From: an uncultured bacterium
GTDB taxonomy: Bacteria; Verrucomicrobiota; Kiritimatiellia; RFP12; UBA1067
DNA: 13,529 nt
Reading direction: 5' to 3'
Assembly: GCA_902773475.1 (NCBI GenBank)
Contig: CACYEO010000100.1
Location: 1 to 13,529, forward strand
This document shows positions 1 to 6,029 of this stretch, piece by piece. Under the pieces are notes generated by a model. The model ran no database searches, was not told the origin of the DNA, and worked only from the letters and a program-made list of their open reading frames with translations. Within the stretch, counting starts at the first letter, position 1; the number at the start of each line of letters is the position of its first letter. The position numbers and the translations under genes were made by a program.

Positions 1-121
1 ACAGGAGACTCGCGCGGCGGACGTCGTGTTCCGCAACTGCAGCGTCAACGGCCGCGAGAACATCAAGCTCGACCGGTCTTTCATGAAGCTGGAGCGCTAC
101 GTCGCGCCGCAGCGGAAGTAA
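1..121 (+). CDS. C-terminal end of a probable right-handed beta-helix / glycoside hydrolase-like protein (partial)
   Basis: The frame starting at base 2 is open from the window edge to a TAA at 119-121 and gives 39 residues containing ADVVFRNCSVNG. The pattern 'VVFRNC-VNG' is typical of the last coils of parallel beta-helix proteins such as GH28 polygalacturonases and related polysaccharidases. That is recognition of a short motif, so the family is inferred. The end is basic (YVAPQRK). No start is visible because the gene runs in from outside the window. The next plus-strand gene begins about 105 bases later behind its own promoter, so the two are probably separate transcripts. Codon use (GC at third positions) matches the rest of the window. 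It could equally be another repeat-rich secreted protein. Confidence 0.6.
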   Translation, partial: QETRAADVVFRNCSVNGRENIKLDRSFMKLERYVAPQRK

Positions 122-122
122 A

Positions 123-164
123 GGCGTCCATGCCCCCGCGGACGCCCCGCCTGCGGGATCGTTT
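123..164 (+). terminator. Candidate terminator hairpins after the partial gene
   Basis: Two bases after the TAA there is a 7-bp inverted repeat, GGCGTCC (123-129) with GGACGCC (140-146), loop 10. A short GC hairpin CCCG-CGGG (146-157) follows at once, and then ATCGTTTT. The T run is only four long and is not directly on the first stem, so this is a weak intrinsic terminator candidate. The alternative is chance structure in GC-rich sequence. Confidence 0.35.
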
Positions 165-190
165 TCCGGCGGGCGCTCTGCCGCAGCCTG

Positions 191-219
191 TTGAAGACGG
201 AATCCATGTCTGCTATACT
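191..219 (+). promoter_or_regulatory. Sigma70-type promoter of the VIT/DUF2135 gene, possibly giving a leaderless mRNA
   Basis: TTGAAG at 191-196 is the -35 element. It lies 17 bases before TATACT at 214-219, and TGC at 211-213 makes it an extended -10. The last base of the -10 is only seven bases before the A of the ATG at 226, so normal initiation would start on or within a base or two of the start codon. No Shine-Dalgarno sequence is present in CGCCGC before the ATG. Both facts point to a leaderless transcript. The alternative is a start codon further downstream, but the signal peptide begins exactly at this ATG. Confidence 0.65.
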
Positions 220-225
220 CGCCGC

Positions 226-2736
226 ATGAAAAAACAATTCTGCACAACCGCCTTCGCGTTTGCCGCTCTGTGCGCAAATGCAACCGTGAAAATTCCCGCG
301 CCCCCGCCCGCGCCCGCACCGGTCGTGCGCGTTCCGGATCTCCGCACAGACGAAAAACCGGTCGAAATCTCATACACCCGGAAGACGGTGGAAAGCAACA
401 CGTGCTTCAAGCGCGTGAAAGCGTCATTCGTTTTCACGAACCCGAACGGGCGGGCGATGTCCGGGGACTTTGAATTTCCCCTTCCCGACGGCGCGGTCGT
501 CTGCGGCTACGCCCTTGAAATCGACGGAACGATGGTTCAGGGAGTAGTGTGCGAAAAGGGAAAAGCGCGTGTCGCCTTCGAAAACGAAATGCGCAAAGGC
601 GTCGATCCGGGGATAGTCGAGCATGTAAAGGGGAATATCTGGAAAACACGAATCTTTCCGCTCATCCCCAAAACGCCGCGCAAGGCCGAAGTCGAATACG
701 TCGCACCGGACACATACGGCATGTCCGCGGAAACGATAATCGAGCGCGACGGCGACGACTGGTTCGCAGCAGGCTCGTACTGCGCTCCGCGGCGCACGGC
801 CGCGGAAACGATAGCGGACTTCAAGAGCGGTACGATACTCTGGGACGCGAGCCTCAGCGCGAAGGACAGCAAAGAATCGTGGATCGCAAAACTCGGCAGC
901 CTTCCGGAATCCGGCGACTGGACGCTCGTCGTCTTCAGGAACGTTCCGGAAAATCCGCGCAGGTTCACCGCGAAGCATGAACTCGTCGCGACGCTCGAAG
1001 CCGCGATATGCGACGGCGGAACCGACATCTCCAGAGCCGCCGCGGACGTGAAAGGGCCGGTACTCGTTTTTACCGACGAAATGGACACGCTCGGGCCGGA
1101 CGGGTTCGACTGCGAAAAAATTCCAAACGCCGCGATAGCAAGCCGCCCCGACGAGCCGGCGCGGTTCATCTCCGTGCGGAAGATATCTGAACACGAGGCT
1201 AAATCGGTAAAATCCGCGCGCCGGTTCGAAGGCCGGCTGCTGGCCACAGTCTGGGCCGCGCGAAGGATGCAGGATCTTGCGTCGCAGGCTGATTTCCGGA
1301 AAGAAGAATTCCTGGCGCTCGGCCGCAAATACGGAGTGGCCGGGCCGGGGCTTTCGCTGATCGTGCTCGAAACCCTCGACCAGTGGCTCGAACACAAGAT
1401 AGAACCGCCGGCGGACTCTCCATGCCATGCGGAATGGATGCGCAGGCGCGCGGCGGAAGACGATCCGATCGCCGCGAAGAAACTGCAGGCCGAACACGAA
1501 AACAAACTTCTAAAATACTGGGAAGAGCGCGTGAAATGGTGGAAAGACCCGAAGCCGCGCAGGCGCACTCCTTCAAGCGGTCTTTTCGGCAGAGCGGAAC
1601 GGGAGTCCGCGAGAGCCGCAGGGCCTCGCGCCTTGATTGCGGAGAGAAATGACGCTCTTGCCCCTGAGGACGTCGCGACCGCAGCGCCGATGGCGTGCAT
1701 GGCCGCCGCGCCGGACGACGCGCCGGCGGCGGAGAGGGCTCCGGCGGCGCGCAATGGCGCAGGCCGCGGCAGGACGCCGTCCGTGACTCTGAAAGCGTGG
1801 GACCCCAAGACACCGTACATCGACGCCCTTAACGCCTCCGCGAAAGGCGCGGAATACGCCGCATACCTCAAAGAGCGCGACAGCTATTCAAAGTCGCCGG
1901 CATTCTACCTAGACTGCGCAGGCTGGTTCTTCGCGCACGGCGACAAACCGCTTGCGGAAAGGATCATATCCAACCTCGCGGAATTCAGGCTTGAAGATCC
2001 GGCGCTCTGGCGCACGATGGGATGGCGCCTGCGCGAAGCGGGGTCGTACGACTTCGCCGTGCTTGCGTTCAGGAAAGTCCTGGCGATGCGCGGCGAGGAG
2101 CCGCAGAGCCGCCGCGACCTGGCGATCGTTCTGGCGGAACGGGGAAAAGAGACGCGTTCGAAAGCCGACCTTGAAGAAGCGGCGCGCCTTTTCGCGGACG
2201 CCGCGTTCAAAACGTCCGCGCGCCGCAGCGCGCGCAGGAGCAACGATTTCCAGACTTCGATCGTCGCGCTGGAAGAACTGAACGGACTGATCGCCTGGAT
2301 CGACGCAGCAGAGTGGAAAGACGGGAAACCCGCCGTTCCGGAGTTCGACGCCGCATACAGAAGAGACCTGCCCGTAAAACTGCGCATCGCGATCGGCTGG
2401 GACACGGACATGACGGACATCGACATCCACGTGCTTGAGCCGAACGGCGAAGAGGCTTTCTACCAAAACCGGCGCACGGCGGAAGGCGGATTCGTTTCGG
2501 AAGACGTCACGACCGGCTACGGCCCGGAGGAATACCTCAAGAAAGACCTGGAAGAAGGCGTGTACAAGATCCTGACGAACTACTACGCGTCGCGGCAGAC
2601 TGCGTTGACCGGCGCGACGACGGTCACGGCCACGGTGTACACGGACTGGGGCACGGCGCAGGAGAAGCGCCGGATACTGACGCTGCGGCTCGACAAGCCG
2701 AAAGAAAAGCACCTGATCGGCGAAGTGAAGCTCTGA
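226..2736 (+). CDS. Exported VIT / vWA / TPR / DUF2135 (YfaP-like) protein
   Basis: 836 residues from the ATG at 226. An in-frame ATG at 130 is rejected: the 226 start gives a clean signal peptide (MKKQFCTTAFAFAALCANA, cut before T20), and the promoter lies between the two. Residues about 20-35 are a Pro/Ala linker. Residues about 35-160 are a VIT (vault/inter-alpha-trypsin) domain. Residues about 200-320 are a degenerate vWA-like region with a recognisable metal-site set: D207-x-S209-x-S211, T266 in GGTDIS and D284 in FTDE. An Ala-rich low-complexity linker follows (about 465-520), then TPR-like helices (about 560-690). The C-terminal DUF2135 domain (about 716-836) has the signature WDTDMTDIDIHVLEPNGE and GYGPEEY. 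Proteins with VIT plus DUF2135 occur in several Gram-negative phyla, but their function is unknown to me. The likely place is the periplasm or cell surface, with a role in protein-protein or matrix interaction. Nothing in the sequence ties it to the T3SS except its convergent position. Confidence 0.88.
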   Translation: MKKQFCTTAFAFAALCANATVKIPAPPPAPAPVVRVPDLRTDEKPVEISYTRKTVESNTCFKRVKASFVFTNPNGRAMSGDFEFPLPDGAVVCGYALEIDGTMVQGVVCEKGKARVAFENEMRKGVDPGIVEHVKGNIWKTRIFPLIPKTPRKAEVEYVAPDTYGMSAETIIERDGDDWFAAGSYCAPRRTAAETIADFKSGTILWDASLSAKDSKESWIAKLGSLPESGDWTLVVFRNVPENPRRFTAKHELVATLEAAICDGGTDISRAAADVKGPVLVFTDEMDTLGPDGFDCEKIPNAAIASRPDEPARFISVRKISEHEAKSVKSARRFEGRLLATVWAARRMQDLASQADFRKEEFLALGRKYGVAGPGLSLIVLETLDQWLEHKIEPPADSPCHAEWMRRRAAEDDPIAAKKLQAEHENKLLKYWEERVKWWKDPKPRRRTPSSGLFGRAERESARAAGPRALIAERNDALAPEDVATAAPMACMAAAPDDAPAAERAPAARNGAGRGRTPSVTLKAWDPKTPYIDALNASAKGAEYAAYLKERDSYSKSPAFYLDCAGWFFAHGDKPLAERIISNLAEFRLEDPALWRTMGWRLREAGSYDFAVLAFRKVLAMRGEEPQSRRDLAIVLAERGKETRSKADLEEAARLFADAAFKTSARRSARRSNDFQTSIVALEELNGLIAWIDAAEWKDGKPAVPEFDAAYRRDLPVKLRIAIGWDTDMTDIDIHVLEPNGEEAFYQNRRTAEGGFVSEDVTTGYGPEEYLKKDLEEGVYKILTNYYASRQTALTGATTVTATVYTDWGTAQEKRRILTLRLDKPKEKHLIGEVKL

Positions 2737-2748
2737 CGGCGCGCGGAG

Positions 2749-2775
2749 CGTCCGGCGGGGAAAATCCGCCGGACG
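2749..2775. terminator. Bidirectional hairpin between convergent genes
   Basis: A perfect 10-bp inverted repeat, CGTCCGGCGG (2749-2758) and CCGCCGGACG (2766-2775), encloses a 7-base loop GGAAAAT. It begins 12 bases after the VIT gene stop and lies three bases past the sctJ stop on the other strand, the usual place for a shared terminator. Neither side has a T tract, so it is not a textbook Rho-independent terminator. It may work as an mRNA 3'-end stabiliser or with Rho. Confidence 0.6.
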
Positions 2776-2778
2776 GAA

Positions 2779-3369
2779 TCATTTCCGCGCTGGCGGATCG
2801 CGGAAAACCGTAACCGAAATCTTCTCGTACGCGAGGCCCTCCACGGCGTTGCGCACGAGATTCTTTATCTGCGGAATGCGCTCGGAAAGGTCGACGTCCC
2901 AGCGGGAGCGGATGGCGACCGCCGCGGAAGAGGGGAGGGAGTTCCTCGCGAAAGGATCGTTTTCGGGAAGGACTATATGGACGTTGGCGTCGATTACGCC
3001 GTCGATGAGGGAAATCGTGGAAGATATGTCTTCGGCGAGGGCGGACATGAAACGTATGCGTTCTTCGCCGGGGGAGGAAATCATGCCGGTCTTCTTGAAC
3101 GTCTCGCCAAGGCCTTTCCGGGCGCGGCGGGGGAGGCCGCGGCTTTCAAGCACATTCACCGCGGCGGCGAACGATTTTTCGGAAATGACGACGTTCCAGG
3201 TGTTTTCGTCGCCTGCGGTCTTGTGCGCCTCGATACCCTCGCCGAGGAGCGCCGCCATGACGAGATTCGCCTGCGACTCTTCAAGCCCCGAATGGAGCAT
3301 GACGTCTTTTTCGCATCCCGCGGCGAGAAACGCGGCCAGCGCCGCCGCTGCTGTTTTTGCGATTTTCAT
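2779..3369 (-). CDS. sctJ: T3SS inner-membrane ring lipoprotein SctJ (YscJ/PrgK family), short form
   Basis: 196 residues. SctJ forms the periplasmic inner ring of the basal body together with SctD. A lipoprotein signal peptide with lipobox LAAGC puts the lipidated cysteine at C19. The first ring-building domain follows (about 23-80: LHSGLEESQANLVMAALLGEGI, then LESRGLPR). The second spans about 105-190, with GVIDANVHIVLP and VEGLAYEKISVTV typical of YscJ. Family members usually run to about 240-250 residues and end in a transmembrane helix. This one stops at DPPARK straight after the second domain, so that helix is missing. Only 42 bases separate its stop from the convergent VIT gene, leaving no room for the lost part. 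The start is ATG at 3369, with a weak GGGAT just upstream and AGGAAA further up. A 46-base gap follows sctI, one of the larger gaps in the operon. It is the last gene of the operon and ends at a hairpin. Confidence 0.92.
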   Translation of the reverse strand: MKIAKTAAAALAAFLAAGCEKDVMLHSGLEESQANLVMAALLGEGIEAHKTAGDENTWNVVISEKSFAAAVNVLESRGLPRRARKGLGETFKKTGMISSPGEERIRFMSALAEDISSTISLIDGVIDANVHIVLPENDPFARNSLPSSAAVAIRSRWDVDLSERIPQIKNLVRNAVEGLAYEKISVTVFRDPPARK

Positions 3370-3415
3370 ATCCCGTGTGCCTGTTTCCTGTTTGTCTGCG
3401 GACGCGCCGGCTCCG

Positions 3416-3811
3416 TCACTGGTTCTTTATGAGCGTCTGGACGGCGCTGGACGATTTGTCGGCGACCTTGGCGACGACTTCCTGCTGGAACGCGAGATTC
3501 GCCACCTCGTACTGGAGTTCGAGGAGCTCCGGCGCCGAGAGCGAATGTTCCGCGCTAAGCCGGGTGAGCGCGTGTATGCGGTGGAGCATGCCCTGGTTGT
3601 CCGCTTCGGCCATGCGCCACGCGGCCGCGGCTTTGTCGGCGAAAGGTATTTCGGACGCGGCCTGCACGGGCGGCGCGGCCATCGCCGCTTCAAAGCGGCT
3701 CACGGCGTCCGGATCCGGCACGGACTGGACGGCGGCAGGCTGCGCAAGCGCTTCCGCGGGGGAATATCCTCCGGCGGACCTCACGGCCTCGACTATCATC
3801 TGTTCTGTCAT
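3416..3811 (-). CDS. sctI: T3SS inner rod protein SctI (YscI family)
   Basis: 131 residues. SctI builds the inner rod/needle adapter between the export core and the needle. The Ala/Pro-rich N-terminal part contains PDPDAVSRFEAAM (33-44), matching the 'DP-V-RFxAAM' element seen in YscI proteins. The C-terminal helix region LSAPELLELQYEVANLAFQQ (91-110), followed by VVAKVADKSSSAVQTLI, is the conserved polymerising segment of the family. The start is the ATG at 3811-3809, which overlaps the sctG stop by four bases (ATGA), so the two are translationally coupled. A secreted YscH/YopR-type protein, which lies between yscG and yscI in Yersinia, is absent here. Confidence 0.88.
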   Translation of the reverse strand: MTEQMIVEAVRSAGGYSPAEALAQPAAVQSVPDPDAVSRFEAAMAAPPVQAASEIPFADKAAAAWRMAEADNQGMLHRIHALTRLSAEHSLSAPELLELQYEVANLAFQQEVVAKVADKSSSAVQTLIKNQ

Positions 3812-4176
3812 ATCAGCAAATCTCCCGCGAGTTTGGCGGCTGCTGGATCGGAAGTCTGCTCCGCAGCCGCGCGCAAGGGCGCTTCGGCCTCGGAACGGCG
3901 GTCCATGCGCAGGAGCGCCATGCCTTTGAAGGCCAGAAGCATCGGATTGCCGGGGAATCTGGCAAGCGCGGAAGAATCGATGTACTCCACCGCGCCTGCG
4001 AAATCCCGCCTGCTCAAAATCAAGACCGCAACGGCACACGCCACCGACGGCTCGCGGGGCCGGAACCGTTCGAGAACGGAAAGTATCTTTCCGGAAGACT
4101 CGAAGCGATTCCGTCCCGCCGCCATCATGGCGACGTTCAACAACAATCTGGCCTCTTCTGAAGAGAGGTCGAACAT
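3808..4176 (-). CDS. sctG: T3SS needle chaperone SctG (YscG-like, TPR fold)
   Basis: 122 residues, close to the roughly 115 of YscG. It is all helical by pattern, with three TPR-like pairs: about 8-36, 42-72 (ACAVAVLILSRRDFAGAVEYI) and 76-104 (NPMLLAFKGMALLRMDRRSEA). YscG binds the C-terminal helix of the needle subunit together with YscE and keeps it monomeric in the cytoplasm. The assignment rests on this fold plus its position directly after the needle gene. The start ATG at 4176 shares one base with the sctF stop (TGATG). The HrpB1/HrpK-type TPR chaperones are a related alternative label. Confidence 0.8.
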   Translation of the reverse strand: MFDLSSEEARLLLNVAMMAAGRNRFESSGKILSVLERFRPREPSVACAVAVLILSRRDFAGAVEYIDSSALARFPGNPMLLAFKGMALLRMDRRSEAEAPLRAAAEQTSDPAAAKLAGDLLI

Positions 4177-4508
4177 CAACGGAAGTTGGATGCGATCGAG
4201 TTGAGCGCGTCGCTCATGTTCTTGTTGATATTCGTCATCGTCGTGAGGGCGAGGTTCCACATCTGCAGATCGTACTGCAGCTGCTGGAGGTTCGCCTGGA
4301 CGTCGGGGTGTTCCTGATACGTCTTGAGCGAAATGGCAAGGCGCTCTTCCATCGTGTTGGCGGCGTTGAGCATCGCGTTGTAGACGAGGTCGGTGTGGAT
4401 CACCTCGTTCAAGCCGATCTGCTGTCCGTCGCCGACGCGCGTGATCGTGCTGGTATTGTCGACCGTCTCGACCATCTTGCCGGGAGTGTGGATGTTGGGT
4501 ATTGACAT
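4176..4508 (-). CDS. sctF: T3SS needle subunit SctF
   Basis: 110 residues; polymerises into the extracellular needle. The C-terminal half has the needle-protein pattern: HPDVQANLQQLQYDLQMW (67-84, with the conserved Pro, the LQ-rich helix and Trp84), then a helix to the end (NKNMSDALNSIASNF). This corresponds to the P-x(n)-LQ-x(n)-W helical hairpin of YscF/PrgI. Known needle subunits have about 80-87 residues, so this one carries roughly 25 extra residues at the N-terminus (MSIPNIHTPGKMVETVDNTS), rich in Thr/Asn/Val. The start is well supported by AAGGACAAGGAA just before the ATG. The gene sits between the genes for its two predicted chaperones (sctE and sctG). Confidence 0.87.
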   Translation of the reverse strand: MSIPNIHTPGKMVETVDNTSTITRVGDGQQIGLNEVIHTDLVYNAMLNAANTMEERLAISLKTYQEHPDVQANLQQLQYDLQMWNLALTTMTNINKNMSDALNSIASNFR

Positions 4509-4540
4509 TTCCTTGTCCTTTTTTGTTTTTTGTTTGTTGC
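4509..4540 (-). promoter_or_regulatory. A-rich translation leader of the needle gene
   Basis: Read on the minus strand, the 30 bases before the sctF ATG are almost pure A/C/G with long A runs (AACAAACAAAAAACAAAAAA, then GGACAAGGAA). The surrounding sequence is strongly GC-rich, so the contrast is sharp. An unstructured A-rich leader with a double purine ribosome site fits strong translation of the subunit needed in the highest number. A small GAAA-loop hairpin (CGCC-GAAA-GGCG) lies upstream, just after the sctE stop. Confidence 0.5.
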
Positions 4541-4559
4541 TGAACCGCGCCTTTCGGCG

Positions 4560-4808
4560 TCACCGCGCCCCGCCGCCCTCCCGGACGGCAAGACGAAGAA
4601 GTTTCCTGGCCAGAGTGTTCGCCTCTTCGAGATCCCTGGCCCTTGCATACTCGCCCGGAGGGAGGCCTTCCCTCAGCGCTCCGGCAAGGCGCTCGTGCAA
4701 TTTTACCAAAATTGCGTCGTAGCGCGCCAGTGCTAAATTCTTTTGCGGACCGGCGAGTTCGCGCTCGATGTCGAGCATGAAAACCTGTTCCTGCTTCACG
4801 GCTTCCAT
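4560..4808 (-). CDS. sctE: T3SS needle co-chaperone SctE (YscE-like)
   Basis: 82 residues. Two amphipathic helices (about 5-46 and 53-78) are joined by a GLPPGEY turn, the helical-hairpin layout of YscE/SsaE. YscE pairs with YscG to hold the needle subunit. Sequence identity to any named YscE is not obvious, so the call relies on size, fold pattern and its exact place between sctD and sctF. The start is the ATG at 4808, inside the end of sctD (13-base overlap), because GGAAGG lies five bases before it. A longer in-frame ATG at 4850 would add 14 residues, deeper in sctD and less likely. Confidence 0.65.
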   Translation of the reverse strand: MEAVKQEQVFMLDIERELAGPQKNLALARYDAILVKLHERLAGALREGLPPGEYARARDLEEANTLARKLLRLAVREGGGAR

Positions 4809-5998
4809 ACGACCCTTCCGGAGGAATTGGACAGAACCACGCTGTCGCACGAAATTTCAAGTATCTCGAATCCGGCGACCGAGGCGCCTTCGAACACGCG
4901 CCGCCCGTCCCGCATTACGAGGCATCTGTGCGGAACGGTGACGATTCCGCAGACAGGAAGATCGCGCATCTGCGCGGACCTGCGCGGCGAGGCGGCGCGG
5001 ACGGCCGGCGCGGGCGCGCCCTGCGCGCCGTCGGCGTTCGCTCCGGCGGCGGACGAAGGATCGAAGACTATGGATTCGCAGAGCGTTTTTTCAAGATGCG
5101 GAACGTCTTCCGAAAGCGCGGAAACGATCTTGCGGAGGGCCGCGGCGTTGCGCACGCTGCCGGAAAGCGAAACCACGCGGTTCGTCGCGGAATCCACGCG
5201 GACTGTCTTGAAAGGCGCCACCATCGAAAGCGTCTCCTCCGCCGCGGCGCGCAGCGTTTCGTCGTCCGAAAGGTCGAGAAGCGCCCCGGGGCAGGCTTCG
5301 TAGATGCGCCCCGACGCGGACAGGCGTTCCGCCCGGGTCTTGAAATTCCCCGAGAGGACCGCGCCGCCAGGACCGTCCGACATCTTCAGCGAATACTTCT
5401 CCGCGAGCACGGCGAGCGCGGAATTTTTCCCATCTGTCTCCGCCGCCGCGCCGTCTCCGCCGCCTGAGCCTTTTTCGAGAATCGAACATCCGGCCGGCAG
5501 GAAACGCAAAAGCGCGAGAACGGCTATGACAATGAAAAGCGCCGCAATCGCCGCAATCAGCAGACCGCGTCTGCCGCGGCCGCCGGTTTTGGAGTCCGCG
5601 CTCCCGTCCGGCGCGGCGTCGGGCTGCGGCGGGGGAGGAGCCGCGGGGACGTCTCCGGCCGGTTTTTCCGGCGCGGCAGGCGGAGCGCTTTCCGCCGGGG
5701 GAGGCTCCGGGCGGACGAGCGGCTGCCACGCGCCTTCGGCGGGGCCGACGGCGAAAGCGACGCCGCCGTCGATTTCCTTCACGCGGAAAGGCTCGAGAGT
5801 TTCCGGCTCGCCGCCTTCGGGAATGAACGACACTCTGTCGCCGGAGACGGAGAATTTCCCGGCGACGCCGGGCACGCCGGAACCCGCGAGAACAATATCG
5901 CAGGAGTCGGAACTTCCGATTGTCGCGTCGACTCCCGCGACAAGCGCTATCTCCGCGCCCTTGTTCGGTCCATCGGTTATTTTAAGCAGAAAGTCCAT
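4796..5998 (-). CDS. sctD: T3SS inner-membrane ring protein SctD (YscD family, FHA domain)
   Basis: 400 residues. SctD forms the outer inner-membrane ring that joins SctJ to the secretin. The N-terminal cytoplasmic FHA-like domain (1-90) begins MDFLLKITDGPNKGAEIAL and has IGSSDSCDIVL at 27-37. A Pro/Ala-rich linker (94-135) leads to a basic stop (RGRR) and one transmembrane helix (145-165). The periplasmic part has two BON-like ring modules (about 195-245 and 248-310, with VSLSGSVRN) and a C-terminal beta-rich module (about 345-400). The start ATG at 5998 has GAGGAA seven bases upstream, 31 bases after sctV. The proline-rich linker is longer than in YscD. In Yersinia yscD follows yscC directly; here the gatekeeper-sctV block lies between them. 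Confidence 0.9.
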   Translation of the reverse strand: MDFLLKITDGPNKGAEIALVAGVDATIGSSDSCDIVLAGSGVPGVAGKFSVSGDRVSFIPEGGEPETLEPFRVKEIDGGVAFAVGPAEGAWQPLVRPEPPPAESAPPAAPEKPAGDVPAAPPPPQPDAAPDGSADSKTGGRGRRGLLIAAIAALFIVIAVLALLRFLPAGCSILEKGSGGGDGAAAETDGKNSALAVLAEKYSLKMSDGPGGAVLSGNFKTRAERLSASGRIYEACPGALLDLSDDETLRAAAEETLSMVAPFKTVRVDSATNRVVSLSGSVRNAAALRKIVSALSEDVPHLEKTLCESIVFDPSSAAGANADGAQGAPAPAVRAASPRRSAQMRDLPVCGIVTVPHRCLVMRDGRRVFEGASVAGFEILEISCDSVVLSNSSGRVVWKP

Positions 5999-6029
5999 TG
6001 TCCGGTTCCTCGAGCTTCATACGGCGCCG

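Noticed and set aside
122..225. Small gene or tRNA in the spacer before the VIT gene
   Set aside because: No tRNA cloverleaf or credible short reading frame was seen; the stretch is explained by weak hairpins and the promoter.
537..1871. 444-codon open frame on the minus strand opposite the VIT/DUF2135 gene
   Set aside because: No recognisable domain, Ser/Arg-rich composition typical of an antisense shadow, and the plus-strand frame has clear VIT, vWA and DUF2135 signatures.
2849..4204. 451-codon plus-strand open frame opposite sctJ, sctI and sctG
   Set aside because: Spans several real genes on the opposite strand and shows no domain of its own.
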